A stretch of DNA of 64,000 bases from Chamaelirium japonicum (GCA_947650365.1 OX393551.1:5591001-5655000), one strand, 5' to 3'. Counted from the first letter of the stretch, positions 1-12,055 are shown. The notes: generated by a model from the sequence alone, not told the origin. Translations and numbers: made by a program.

Positions 1-770
1 CACTTCCACCACAAAGGTGATGAGAAGTTTTTTTTTTTTGATGGAAAATGGCTACTGTGTAATTATTTTGGGTTCTAGGCATCACATTCTGGCCATGGCT
101 TAGAACCCAATGATCGAGGTATAACACAACATCTAGATTTGAACACCTAGTCTACTATTTTTCATGGCATTTATGCTATCTGGTTTCAGATAAAATATCG
201 TTTTGATTCAACAATTCCAAATGATTATTTACAGAATTTCAGATATTTGCAATAAAAATATTACATGTTATGGTTATCCATCCTAGATTCTCTTACATTC
301 CCAACTATTCCCATCATCATCATCATTCAAGTCTTTATCCCATCAAGAAGCTGACTATAAGGTGGATTGACAAGAATTTTCCGACCTGTAAACCTCTAAA
401 ATTGGTGCCGAAATCCTAATGAAGACAACTTGCCATGAGACGTCACACCGAGCTAGAAAGCTACAAGGCCAGTGGTGGGTCGGCAAACGTACCTGATTGG
501 TTACACAATTCAAACTCATGCGAACAGGAAGCAACATTTTCCAATTATAATATGCCTTGTAAATGACTTTTTTTTTTATCTGTATGCAAACTCTGCAATA
601 AAAAAGCTTTTTTTTTTGTTTTGTTTTGGAAAGGTATTCTGCAATAAAAAGCTTCATATATGATCCGGGGCAATGAAATCTGGATGAGTAACATGCATCT
701 TTGCCGACACAACAAACAGCTCACAATGACGGCCTTTGATTTAGAGAGTCGTTTCATAGTATTTGACGGT
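1..770. other. 3' flank of the CASP-like gene, no gene seen
   Basis: AT-rich sequence with short T and A runs and no ORF that resembles a protein family. The part nearest 770 should contain the 3' UTR of the CASP-like gene, which reads leftward. No clear polyadenylation site could be assigned. Confidence 0.5.
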
Positions 771-998
771 TCAGGAATATCTGATTTGCCTAGTCTTGTA
801 CACCGAGGAGATGACACACATGAGGAGCAAGAGCAACAAACCAAGGAAGGAACAGGCCAGAGAGATCCCAACACGGTTGCAGAACTTCTCGAAGTAGGAA
901 CACACCTTACTCCACCCTATGTTTTCATTCCCCTCCTTTGCCACATAGGATAATGCCGACATGGCCGAGAAAGAAGCCGTCACCAACCCCATAATCAC
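771..998 (-). CDS. CASP-like gene, exon 3
   Basis: Begins VIMGLVTASF directly after DL of exon 2, giving an unbroken span 3, then the Cys-bearing loop, span 4 and a short cytosolic tail ending at TGA (771-773). The acceptor is a less usual ATGAAG|GTG after a T-rich stretch. It is the only AG in reach that keeps the frame. Confidence 0.85.
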   Translation of the reverse strand: MIMGLVTASFSAMSALSYVAKEGNENIGWSKVCSYFEKFCNRVGISLACSFLGLLLLLLMCVISSVYKTRQIRYS

Positions 999-3900
999 CT
1001 TCATGAAAAGGAGCCATGAACAACCAAGTCAAAAGTCGTAAAGCCCAGGTTTAATGATTTATATTACAAGCAGAAATCAATGACACACATGAACCACCAA
1101 TGCAAACAAATTTTGCGGGGGCTGAAATTCACAACTCTATTGGATCTTTCCTTTCCATTGTTCTTGATAAAGTATTATTTTAAATTTTAAATTATAATAT
1201 ATGTGAAGTCCGTGCTTCATATAAAGATGATGTAAAATGATTCGAGGAGAAGTATTATATTATCTATATATGAAAATAAAGGTGATGGGCAAAATCGCTA
1301 TGATTATCAGTCTATGAGGTGGTGCAAGAGGGTGACAGAAAAATTTAGGGAAAATGGCAAGAATTTTGGAGAACTAAATCTTACTTATTTTTGGAAGGTC
1401 AATAATGGAGGCTATTTTCTTATTTAGACAACCAATGGAAAGATTTAGAGAGGAGATCTCCATGTACTTTTATTGATAAGCACCGCCTCTTTCACTCCTA
1501 GCCTAACCCCATGGAGACGTGACAGTGGCTACCGGTTGACCTTTGCTAGTTGTTGGGAGCCACCGACGAAAATGTTGGCCGGTAGCCATCGATACGTCTC
1601 AAGAGGGGTTAGGATTTTGGTTAGGAAGATGGAGCATGCAGGAGGAGGATGGAGGAGAAAGAGGAAGAGGGAGAAACAAGGAGGATCGATGGTGTAAATA
1701 TTACACGATACCAATAAGCGATATAAATGTTGTTTCATTCAAAATATTAGGTTATAAAAAGGCCGCTTGGGCACACAAGATGAGCATGATACAGATTTGG
1801 ATACCGAGTATACTAGTGGAAGTGTAGAAATTGGCACCAATTGAATACAAAATGATGAAGAATATTCAATATATATGTCATCGTGATCGAAGGATCAAAT
1901 TATGGACACATTTTTATCTAAAACCAAAATATAAAAGGGCTCTTCTGTTCATACTTCGTAAATCAATATTTCAATATTTTTCAAGATTTTCAAGAAAAAA
2001 GTGGTCCTTTTTCCTATATTTTTCAAATGCAAGAACAAGGCAGAGCAAAAAAGAATTGCATACCAAATCCAGCAAATTGAATAGGTAGCCCTTCACCATG
2101 TGGGAAACGAAAAACAGAGACATGAGCGAATAGCCACCCGCGATTGCATTCCCCACCACGAAGAACCTAACAACATATATATAATTAAAAGTAATTAGTT
2201 ATAAACAAAATCCAATTAAATATGAGCAGAAACAGGTGCAAATGTTGCATGCATATATATTTTTTTGAGAAATCCCTCTAAAGGATGAGGGGGGGACTCA
2301 GCCTTGACCTCGACCAGTTTATTAAAGTAAGAATAATATACAAACTGTGCCTAAGAGGGCAACATACACCCAAAAAGGGAACCCCGACCAACAAGGCCAA
2401 ACTCGACTAGCCCAGCAGCTCAATCAAGAAGAACAGAAGACCCCTGGGCCTCAAGACTTCGGAGCTCTCGACCTTTCCAACTCCCGGATTTGAGTGAGAA
2501 AGGACTTTTAGTCTGTCCCTTTACTAGAAAAACCGATAGACAAGACTATATCAAGAATGGTATCGTCCTTCAGCATATTAAGAAGTAGGTCCAACTTCTC
2601 CTCCTCAAGGTTAGACATTTGATCCTAAAGATTATGGAGGAGGGAATTCGATTTGTTTCGTCCCGATTGTTGAATAACCTTGGCTGAAGTCACGCATCTA
2701 GGTAGGGTCGGAACACTTGAACACACAGGGCTAGGGCGGAGTGGTCGGCTGCACGTGCTTGGTTCAAGAGCTCTAGATTTGGCTCGAAGCGACGCCCTAG
2801 CTTCAATCGAATATGTCCCAAGATTCGCTAAGCGAGGACTATGGTGTATGGTCGATGGGCACATGGAAGGAGATGACCCGATGATAGCTCGGACGAAGTT
2901 GAAGGGGACCTTCTCCTTGGATCTCGGGGCAACCAAGTCACCCTCTTGAGAAGCCCTATCCCCCAAGGAAGGAACTACATCAGGAACCAAAGTCCCACGG
3001 TCAGCTGTACCTTGGTTGTCTCCGGCGTCTTCCGCATCTTCTCGTTGTTGCTCCTCAAGCAACCCACCAACTCAGAGCTATTTGTCGGAACTTCAATGCA
3101 GTCTTCAACGATCACCTTATCGGCGAGTTCGTCATAGATACTCTCCACAACTCTTCCTATTGCCACATCCTCAATCTACTCATCAATATTATTAGATCCT
3201 ACCAATTTATGCATAACAACAGAATCATCAATTTCAAACACCTCCTGAGTAGGACCAGGATTAGCCCCCACCTTCCTCATAGAAAGAATGAGCTACTGCA
3301 GTACCCAACTCCATTTTATCCTCAAAGCTCCATTCTCGGATGCTAATAGTGGGTGAGGGGTCAGCCACCAAGTGGACCACTGTCTCATCAATTCCAATAG
3401 AATCGACCTTCACATCATCAGTAAAGATAGCCAAACCATCAACTGCCACCTCGTGATGCACTTGAACAGAGCCCAAACCATTAGCACCCTCCACTAGAAC
3501 ATCCTCACAAATTTCGACCCGCTCCTTCTGAAAATCTGCAGAAAAAGCCTCATACATGTTGCGTACCTTGGTTAGAGAAGCATCAGCCCCAACCACACCT
3601 TTAGACACCACCTTCTCTCTAGAAGCAGCCGCGCCCACAAAACTAGCCTTGTTACCTCCCCCCACTAGGATAAACCCTTCATCTCCTCGCGTATGATCCC
3701 CAAGGCCACCATCTTCAGCCAGACCAAATGGAACCGTTCCTGCAGCCGTAGCCTGTTTAACTTCATCAGCCAGCCTATACCACCCACTCGAGATCTCCCT
3801 GCTTCAACCCGCGAATTCACAACCTCTTGTTTATGTCCTACAGGCCTCCAACTCATAGTTTTAGTCAAGCCGACATTAATGCCTTTAAAAAATCTGGAAG

Positions 3901-6176
3901 TACTTCTAATAGTTGACGTCAGACCCTTGCGAACATTCACACCACAATTCGGTGTCAAATGCCTAAATAGCCGACACTTTGAGGAGCTAGTTGGTTTCCA
4001 TTCATAGATGACTCTCTCCATAAAAAGAACCTCCTCGTTCTCCCCTTGTCCCGGTATCTCATTCGGCAACTCGTCCCCAAATTTGATCTCGACGCAGCAC
4101 CTAGCATAGTTCCTTCATGCTCCTTGAACAGTAGCTCGATCCCTCGTTAGAGGAACGCCAATCAAACTCGTCAAGCGACCAATTCCCTCCTTGGACCACC
4201 AATCAATGGGAAGATCAGGGGGCCGAATCCATATGGAAATTTTATCGAGTGGGTCTCGATCGTATTTTAACTCCTTGTTCCACCTCTTGAGAACCACGAG
4301 CCTTCTTTCGAAGTACCAAGGCAGGTCTCTAACACCCTAGTACTGTCAGAATCAACAAAAAATTTGAACAAAAATAGAGCATTTTCCCTCGAGTAGATCT
4401 CTAGACCGCCAACTGGATTTCACAACCTACTCATCACGTCTTGAAACTTGGGGAATAAAGGCTTCTTCCCCACAACATACCCCACGAGAGTATGCTCCTA
4501 GCCACGCATGTTTGCTTCAATCTCGCTAGAAGGCAAGACTGCGTGCTTAACCCCATCTCGAACAGTTAGCTCGATGAAGTGGAGACGAAGATCCTCCTCT
4601 TTAAAGGATGTCCCCCCGCCAATCGCATTCCAGGACAACCCCCTGGTCTGGTTCGCCTTCCCCAGCCCTTCAAATATCAAAGGATCACCATAAAAGGCAG
4701 CTTTACCTGGCTCGGACATATCATCGAACACTTCCTGTGCACCAGTCTACTTTGTTCCAGCAAGGACACGAACAGTGGCGGACCCATGATTTTTTCTCAG
4801 GGGGGCATACATATTAAAAAGTAATTGATGTCGATGTCTCGAGTTGAAAACGTCACTACCCTTCTTTCGAGTCCTCGAGGTCCTTAAAAATTTGGGGTTA
4901 TAACTGGCCGACTTGTCTAAAAGAAAATCAAGCCCAATACGAAAAACATGTAGTTGTGCTTCCATATATATCTTTGCTCTGCAGCCTCTTCTCTCTCTTT
5001 CTAATCTTTTTCCCCCCAAACCGAAACCCACACTAAAAGACTTGGTATGAACCCTTGGAGAGCCGATGGCCGTTGGATCATAACCTCTATCCAACTGCCT
5101 ACAAACATTTACTTAATTAAGTGGTGGACAGAAGGACGGTTTTTGCTAGGATGTTTTTTCCTACGTGGGACATCTGGATATATCGTTCCCTAATATGCAG
5201 AAGAAAACGGAGGAGTCTGATTGTATGTAAAAAGGGTATGGCTACGATGCACAGGTTGTTCCCTAATATAATCGGACGGTTCTCTATTCTTCCATAAACG
5301 GTCAAGATGGCTCACTTGGCATCCAGAGCAAAAAACAGTGGACAACAAAATAAAACTTGGGCAAATTGGTGGTAGATCCTTATAACATAAAGCAGTAAAG
5401 AGATGGTTTAGCCCAATCAATGTAGGTCCGCCCCTGGCCACAATCCCCAACGTCTGCAGCCCCCATCTTTCCTGATGATGCAGATAGACCATGGCATATA
5501 TAGTTTGGGACTATGAGGTGTACGTAAAGAAAAGGGGAGGGAATGTTTTATTTAAGAGGAAATGAAAAGGGGAGGGAATGGTGTCCAAAGAGCCATACCA
5601 CCAGGTTGATCCTTGACCCCACCAACTCCTAGCGTCCTGCACCGGGCCTTCAAAGGTGCGCGCCATCTTTCAATGCCAACTCGATCACTCGAGACGCACG
5701 CTGCCCTCAGCCCGGCCCCATCTGAAAACCCAACCTAGCTCCAGATTCGATCTACCCGATCGAGGTCCAGACAAAGCCTCACCTAGCTAGCGCACACCCG
5801 CGCGACGTACTCCATCATCTCCTCGGGATGAAGGAGGTGGCCGGCCAGGAGATCGAGGAAGGAAACCTAGCTCTAAGGGGATCACCACCACCGTAACTGT
5901 CAACTGATGCTTGGGTGAGGAGATGGAGTGGAATATTCTACAGGTTCAGCATGCATAGAGTTGATCGAAGGCTTACTTGAAGGTAGGGGATGACTGGTAA
6001 CTGGCCTTCAGTTGGTACCCTGCAATGTCACTGATCTGCTTGTTGAAGAGAAAGGTGAGTGCAGCTGTCAAGGTGGCCGCAGATGCCAAGATCCTCAACA
6101 AAACATGGGCTCTCAGGAATTTCTTGTGGGGGTTTACAGTTGGGTAGTGATCACTTTTCACGCTGTTCATCTCCAT
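771..6176 (-). CDS. CASP-like membrane protein (CASPL, probably CASPL1 type), three exons
   Basis: Join of 5977-6176, 2064-2166 and 771-998 on the minus strand: 200+103+228 = 531 nt, 176 aa. Four membrane spans are visible at about residues 20-44, 68-88, 98-120 and 144-167. The family's conserved Arg in span 1 (LRILA, R28) and Asp at the start of span 3 (NLLDLV, D100) are present, and two Cys (134, 141) lie in the second extracellular loop. CASP-like proteins are plasma-membrane scaffold proteins related to the Casparian strip membrane domain proteins; most CASPLs have no known specific role. The start is the ATG at 6176, because reading further upstream in frame gives only a TTG and a GA-repeat leader. 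Donors are GTAAGC and GTATGC; acceptors are TTAG and AAG. Length and topology are normal, so the gene looks intact. Intron 1 is 3.8 kb because of a LINE and a MITE. The CASPL1 assignment is inference. Confidence 0.88.
1502..1613. repeat. Imperfect inverted repeat in CASP-like intron 2
   Basis: Left arm CTAACCCC..GAGACGT..TGGCTACCGG pairs with right arm CCGGTAGCCA..ACGTCTC..GGGGTTAG around a loop of about 40 nt. It could be a small foldback MITE. No target duplication was identified. Confidence 0.55.
2064..2166 (-). CDS. CASP-like gene, exon 2
   Basis: The acceptor TTAG|GTTC restores Lys67. The exon reads FFVVGNAIAGGYSLMSLFF (span 2) through NLLDL and ends at TTG|GTATGC in phase 0. The match of both phases with the flanking exons supports the model. 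Confidence 0.88.
2260..5493 (-). mobile_element. LINE derivative with ORF1 but no ORF2, in CASP-like intron 1
   Basis: The right ends are present. On the minus strand the element finishes with GGATTTCTCAAAAAAA, like the 3' end of the other LINE in this window, and it is flanked by a direct repeat GCATATATA (2251-2259 and 5494-5502). Inside are broken ORF1 pieces on the minus strand: 4498-4731; 4115-4297, which resembles the plant LINE ORF1 DUF4283 domain (WIRPPDLPIDWWSKEGIG); 3665-4069, a degenerate zinc-knuckle region; then 3261-3665 and 2625-3062. No endonuclease or reverse transcriptase is present between ORF1 and the 3' end. Frame changes show it is decayed. A 664-bp MITE interrupts its 5' part. 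Confidence 0.72.
4773..5436. mobile_element. hAT-type MITE inside the LINE derivative
   Basis: Terminal inverted repeats begin CAGTGGCGGACCCATG on the left and, read inward from the right, CAGGGGCGGACCTACATTG. The flanking 8-mers GACACGAA and GCCACAAT agree at 5 of 8 positions, which fits a decayed hAT target duplication. There is no transposase, so the element is non-autonomous. Confidence 0.7.
5437..5976. other. LINE 5' remnant and residual intron 1
   Basis: 5437-5493 is the last part of the LINE derivative, beyond the MITE. 5503-5976 is ordinary intron with no recognised element, ending at the exon 1 donor. Confidence 0.4.
5977..6176 (-). CDS. CASP-like gene, exon 1
   Basis: Codes for residues 1-66 and two bases of codon 67: cytosolic N-terminus (MEMNSVKSDHYPTVNP), span 1 and the first extracellular loop ending QSSPTF. 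The donor TCAA|GTAAGC splits the Lys codon. Confidence 0.88.
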
Positions 6177-6927
6177 TGCTACCACCCCTCTCTCTCTGTC
6201 TCTCTCCAAAATTTGAAGAAGGAAAGCCCTGAAAAAGGAGGAGGAGGAGAGAGAATGGAACCTTATGCAGGCAGGCAGGATTAAGAGATAGACAGAGAGT
6301 CGTCTAAATAGGAGCTTGCCCTGGTGGTTGGGTTAGGATTCAGTCGTCGTCGCTGGCTTAACTGAATACACGTCCTTCTTTAGCCGAACCGTTTCATTGC
6401 CAAGACTGATTGTCCTCCCATGACGCGCGTTGGCTTGCACGGGTGGCGATCCTGTTCAGTTCTCTTCATTTTGGTGGTTAATAGACGGATTAAGCTATCA
6501 AACCCAAACCCGATCGACCTGCCTAATGAACAAGTAACTCGATCCGACCCGTTTGGCCTAGGTCAGGATCAATGGAGTTTGGCCTACGTCCCTCCAGCCA
6601 ACTCTGTTGAAACACTACCAATTGGGTTGCCAACTTGCCTTGAGTTGCAAAAAGCTGATCGAACCTTTGCAAACGGTTAGGGTCTTTCTATGTCATCCAT
6701 GGATTGTTGCACGCCAAAACCATGATATCGATCAATATCTACTGCTTTGTATTTGATGTGGAGTTTCAAGAGAGAGATGCTGTTTGCTTATGGTGGGCCC
6801 GCAACTCTCGGAAATTTTTGGAAGGCTTGATCTCGGAGAAGGACAGTTTTATTCATTAGATCGATAAAGTTCTAATCTCGTCGGCTATCCACGGGTTGTA
6901 CCGAAAAGGGTATGGAAGAACATATTG
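6177..6927. promoter_or_regulatory. Leader and promoter side of the CASP-like gene
   Basis: Reads leftward into the gene. A GA-rich tract at about 6184-6207 (CT on the plus strand) lies just upstream of the ATG and is probably 5' UTR. No TATA box could be placed with confidence, and no other gene is seen here. Confidence 0.4.
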
Positions 6928-7085
6928 ATGTTTGGCCCCCCCTGAAACCCTGACCTGAAGCCCAAAGGATAGAACCTGCGGAAGTTTCACCCGGGCAAAA
7001 TCTGTACAGGATCCGAGACATACCACAGGCAAAATTCGCCTAGGTGACTGAGCTAGAAGTTGTACATGTTGTGTATGACTGATGC

Positions 7086-7260
7086 TGGAGCACCTGAATG
7101 CGTTCAAAACGATCATTGTGGATCTGACGAGCGTCATGAGCGATGTCAATGAAAAACTACATGAAGAGGATAAATCACTGACACTTCTTAACTTGTTGTC
7201 TTCGTCCTATGAGCATTTAGTGACAACGATCTCCACCTATCTTGGTTGAGTTCCTAAAGA
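7086..7260 (+). pseudogene. Copia gag fragment
   Basis: Reads LEHLNAFKTIIVDLTSVMSD then LLNLLSSSYEHLVTTIS, the typical middle of a UBN2-type copia Gag. The matching part of the copia element at 43.8-44.3 kb reads LEYLNEFNNIVVDLTN and SYEYLVTTIT. It is truncated on both sides. Confidence 0.65.
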
Positions 7261-7639
7261 GTCTAGACAAGGTGGAGGCATAAAAAGAAATCTCAATGTG
7301 TTGTTGTAAAAGGCTTGAGGTGTAGGCTCGAGCATGACTCAAGTCTGTATTTGTAGTAGTGGTATTTCTGCTAGACCCCAGAGGGAGGGGGTGTAAAAAA
7401 GAAAAAATCTTGAGTTAGGCAATAGCGGCGGCGGTAGCAATGACGATGACGGAGATTTTAGGGTGTTGGGTTTCAAAGGTCCAAGGTGGAGATTATTGAT
7501 GTTTGGCCCTTTGAAACCCTGATCCGAAGTCCGAAGGATAGAATATGTAAAAATTTCTCCTTGGCAAAATCTGTACAAGATCCGAGATAGACTTGCAGAC
7601 GAAATTCACCTGGGCGATTGAGCAAGTTGCCCGAGCGAG

Positions 7640-9390
7640 TCGGTTCTGGTTGTGATCGCACTCAAACCGTGTACTAGTTTTAGTGAATCCTGATATCAAA
7701 AATGAATCAATTATAGTAGAAGGTTAATATATGATCGTTCCCACAGGGACGGATGATTAATGTTCTTTTGAACCAAAATTAGGATTATAAAGTGGATTTG
7801 GGGTTATTACTAAGATTACTAAATAATTAAATTAATTTAAAGAGATGATCTTATGAATAAATACTAAGGTTACAGAGTTACCTCTAGCGATGATAAAATA
7901 TCTTTCTTTCAAGACGAAAAGTAGAACGATTACTAGTATAGATTGCATCAAGAATTATTTAGAACCATATCTAAAGTGTTCTAATTTAACGTCCTAAATC
8001 CAAAGGTAACACTAATGATAGAACAAACTATTATTGTTTCATTACAACATCCTTAATCCAAGGGTAATGAAGTAACAAATTCTATGTCACATACCCTAAT
8101 ATAAGATTATATGTGAATTAAATAAAACTAATTCTGAATATTCTTGATTCAATTCACACTAGTGAATACGTAAGGTTGTCATTTCAAGATTTGATCCTAC
8201 CGTTTTTCCCTCGATAGTACCATAGAAACCAAGATCTATGTCGTCAAGAGTATAGACTGTCCGAGGCTTTGTACAACCGCGCCACTGGTTGCCTTGCTTG
8301 AGTACGACCTATCCAAGGTTATAACATAGAATATTTAAGATCTATACCATCAAGAGTATAGACCATACGAGGCATTGTACAATCATGTCACTGATTGCCT
8401 TGCCCGAGTACGACCCATTCAAGGTTATAATATAGAACTTTTTCATTAATGTCATGCATGATAATCATATAGAAGGACAATTCCACACAACCTATATGAT
8501 GTAAATAATATTATAGATATATCACAATCGTGAACACATGAAGAATATAATAATTCATTAGAAGAATAGACTCAAATCATGCATCAATCTTGAGTTCGTC
8601 ATTTATGATTGAGAAAGTTATGAAGATACATCGCTAGGATTCTCCTGGAACCCTAGAATACTTAGTCCACCATACTCAAGTTAGTAGAACAAAGGGTAGG
8701 GAAAGATGACACCATGTGCACTTGGAGTACCCACTCTACTTTACTCTCATACTCCTTGAGTGTGGATCTCTCCTATTCTATTAGATTCGGAACTTCAGAA
8801 CTTCTCCCAATTTTTAACTCCCTAAAATCTCTCTTTATAACTGATACAGAGAGGCATTTATAAACCACGGATGGATGGTTTGTCCGTATCCCTCTTTTTT
8901 GAATTCCACCCAGGTGGTTATGGCAACTGCCTTGGTGGTTATGATAACTACTGGTCGGTATTGTTGAAAATCCTCTTGGCCATCCGCTTTGCTTTGTCAT
9001 CAATAACTTAAAATCTGCCCAAGCAGAATTTAAATATACCTGGGCGGAAATAACTGTATTCATCTTCGTCAAATCTTCATTGGATGTTTGTGAAAATTAA
9101 TATGCATAGGCGTAATTGGTGTATGCTTGGGCGAAAAATATAGCGTTCCATTGTGATTAGCTCCTCTAACTCCTCGGTAGCTGGTTGAAGCCTCTGACTC
9201 TTATGACTGCATTAATCTTCCTTTTTAGTATAGTTTTCTTCATTCTCTTCATTTACCTGCATTGCATAAATACATATCAAAGTATATGCCAAAGTTGATA
9301 GAATTATGCTATACGGTCAATATTGATGTGTTTAGCTCGACAAGTTTAAGTGTCGATCAGGTAGCATGAGTTGGGTCGATTTTTTGAGCG
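7640..9390. mobile_element. AT-rich insertion inside a copia LTR, type uncertain
   Basis: Breaks the LTR sequence that starts at 7495. It includes GATCGTTCCCACAGGGACGG, a motif common near the start of non-coding plant LTR elements, and a tandem duplication at 8225-8433. No protein similarity was seen. Confidence 0.35.
8225..8433. repeat. Tandem duplication, about 110-bp unit
   Basis: Two diverged copies each run from CAAGAGTATAGAC through GAGGC.TTGTACAA to GAGTACGACC and AAGGTTATAA.ATAGAA. Confidence 0.65.
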
Positions 9391-9800
9391 GTTTGGCAAT
9401 ACAAAAGCTATATGTTTGCCTCCTCTTATAAGGGGGGTTTCAGAGACTCTAGGGTAAGTCCAATGAACGCCGGTGAATCGAAGATCACAAAGTTGTGAGA
9501 GATTTCTTGGAGAGAATTCTGAGCCGCCCCCTCTTATGCCTTTGTGGAGATTGCTTGATTTGAGGAGGATCGAAGGGATTGAAGAACATTGAATCCGGTG
9601 GAAGAAAAGTGTTTCACTCTTTCTCGGTTCTCGTGGTACGGGTTATTGGTGAATCGTCTCGTTATCCTTGGTTCTTCATGTAAGTCTTGTAATCCCTATA
9701 AGCATTATCTTGTTTGGTGTTAATAGAAGAGATCTATTGCTCCCCCGTTTGTGGATTAGTCTTGATTTGGGTGAACCACAATACTGGGGTGTCTCACACA

Positions 9801-10599
9801 AATGGTTCTCCCTCGTAATGTAGCTATGATACTTGTCCAAGGTTTTTTTTTGCATTAATCCAGGAAAAAAATCATTTTGTATTTGATTTCTTTTGCTTCA
9901 GTCACAACTTAAATGAATGAGCTCTTTTATACTTTCTAACTACTTTATATCACCACCTTATCTCAAAATTAATTAACAAAATAGGAAGTATAGGAAAACA
10001 AATATGGCCTAAGATGAAACTCTAAATAAAACTTTTTAAACAAAATAAATTAATATAAATAAGGGAAAACTGCAACCTAGGACAATCTAACTTTTGAAAC
10101 AGCGAAATATGACTATTTGTATAACTAAATATGTAAGAATCTCCAATGGGCTCAGAACGCACCTCTGAAGGTGAACGTGGCACACTAAGCCGGAACAACT
10201 CCCTCCAGTCGACTCCGTGTGCCCATCTTTGAAGGCATATACGGTAGGATAATTAGGCCTCACCCGCTTGGGAGCTCCGAAGCTAGCCCTCCGCATAGGC
10301 TACAACTCCATCAGAGCTTTTGAAGGAGTGGATCTCACGACTTTTATGCAAAAAAATCCTGAGTCAATTTTTAAATCAGCACGAGTGGGGCATGCGATCC
10401 TTAGAGATGTTCAAACAAGGCATTTGAGGACATGATACACATTTACATTTGGAGTAGTGATAGGGGGGCTCCATTAGGAAGCCCCGTGATGTGACAACCA
10501 TCCAATGGATTAACAATCTCATGTGAAAAAGATAATAAACTTCAAATATCTTAATTGCCCTCATCAGCAAGTTCTATACGTGGCAAACATCAAATCCCA
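9801..10599. other. Intergenic, no gene seen
   Basis: No ORF with family resemblance. A short hairpin GGGGGGCTCC..GGAAGCCCC occurs near 10460-10485 and may mark a small MITE, but its ends could not be set. Confidence 0.4.
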
Positions 10600-11335
10600 T
10601 CTCCATTAGATTTTTAAAATAATATGTTTTGGGAGTTGGGTTTTCCACTAAAAAAAATCCATAACTTCTTCTATACATATTGAAATTTTATAAAATTTTT
10701 ATTTTTAGAAGCTACTCATGGAGCTCTATAAAACTAGACCCATATTGTCTATAAAATTCTAAAAAAAATTCAAATATAAGACCATCATATAATAACATTT
10801 ATATAATTAAGTGATATTTACTGATTGTTATAAAAAACTGAAAAATATCACTTTCAAAATCTTGGTTTCACGTTAACTGACTAAATGTCACTTACAAAAA
10901 CAAATATCACATAAAACTGACAGTTGCAAAATCAAAAGACACTTTATCAGACACAAACTACCAATAAAAGTTTCTTTTAATTTTATAACTGTCAATTTAT
11001 GTAACAGTTGATTTTGAAAAGTGATATTTAATCACTTTAGATAATAATTTAGTTTTGAAGATGAATTTTTTTGTTTATTTGTAACTATTAGTATGTCACT
11101 TAGTTCGGTGATATGTACCTTAATTTTAGGTCGCTTGTACCCGAATTTTTTTTCTTCGAAATTTCATAGTCACAATGTGGCTAGTTTGGTAGATCTCGAT
11201 TAGTAGATTCCAAAAATATAATTTTTTTTATAATTTTGATGAGTATGTAAAAAGTTATGGTTTTTAAAAAATAAAAAATATAACTCCCAAAAAGAACAAT
11301 TAGTTCATTCTTTAATCATTTTAAAAAATAAAGGT
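10600..11335. mobile_element. DNA element with long terminal inverted repeats
   Basis: The left arm from about 10630 (GTTTTGGGAGT, CCATAACTT, TTTAGAAGCTACTCATGGAG, AAACTAG, CTATAAAATT) recurs inverted on the right from about 11300 back to 11150 (TTTTTGGGAGT, CCATAACTT, TTTGGAATCTACTAATCGAG, AAACTAG, CTATGAAATT). Arms are roughly 150-190 bp with an AT-rich centre. Long arms suggest a Mutator-like MITE. Ends and target duplication were not resolved. Confidence 0.5.
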
Positions 11336-11468
11336 AAGATAAACAAAGGGTATGACGGTCATCAGATAAATGGATTTGGACTGCCACGTCATGGAGCTTG
11401 ATTGGGCCTATAGAAGGTGAGACCCGAATCATTTTCCTTATATTTGGGTTGTGTGACCAAGAGGAATG

Positions 11469-11838
11469 TTATAGTGAGCTCTGAGCTCCCGGTTTAGAAA
11501 ATGAGCTGCGATTGATTGTCCACCTTAGAAGCTTTGGATTTTGATGAAATTTGGTAAGGGTGTTGTCAGGGTAAGATGATCATCCCCACCAATTTTCATC
11601 AAATTCTAAAATCTCTAGGGTTATCAAATGGTAGAAGCAAAATCTGTCGTCCGTAGTCATCGTTAATTTTACAGATTTTGTTTCTACCATTTGATGACCC
11701 TAGAAGTTTTGGAATTTGATGAAAATTGGTGAGGATGATCATCTTATCCTAGGCAACACCCTCATAAAATTTCATCAAAATCCAAAACTCCTTAGTATAG
11801 AAAATGAGTGAACCCGACAACTCAAAGCTCAACGTAAC
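11469..11838. mobile_element. Foldback element, nested hairpins
   Basis: The whole segment is a giant imperfect palindrome. The left end GTTATAGTGAGCTCTGAG mirrors the right end, whose complement begins GTTACGTTGAGCTTTGAG. Inside, CTTTGGATTTTGATGAAA..GATGATCATC is answered by its complement twice, so each half is itself a hairpin. The architecture is shared with the elements at 19985-20650 and 39097-39652. It has no coding capacity. Confidence 0.65.
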
Positions 11839-12055
11839 AGCTCCTTGCCTTTCATTGGTTTCTAGATTTGGCATTGGGATCTGCAATAAAAAAGGAGTAT
11901 TGTCGTTGGAAATTGCTTCTCAGTCATCTTGCTTCACCCCCATACCGAGCCATTCTGATGTGGCACGTGATCACTGCTGTCCGTTGCACCCAGCCCTGAC
12001 AGGTGTATCACACTCAGTCCCGCCGACAAATGGTGGGTTGTGATCGTGTGCCACT

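Larger units (their letters stand above)
6928..9800 (+). mobile_element. Degenerate Ty1/copia element
   Basis: Two LTR-like segments start TGATGTTTGGCCC (6928) and TGATGTTTGGCCCTT (7495) and share the following ~130 bases. Between them is a gag fragment and the same post-gag text seen in the copia element at 43-50 kb. The segment 9395-9800 matches the 3' half of that LTR class (CTTGTAATCCCT, CCCCCGTTTGTGGATTAG). The stretch from about 7640 to 9390 is a separate insertion into the second LTR. No intact coding region remains. Confidence 0.6.
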
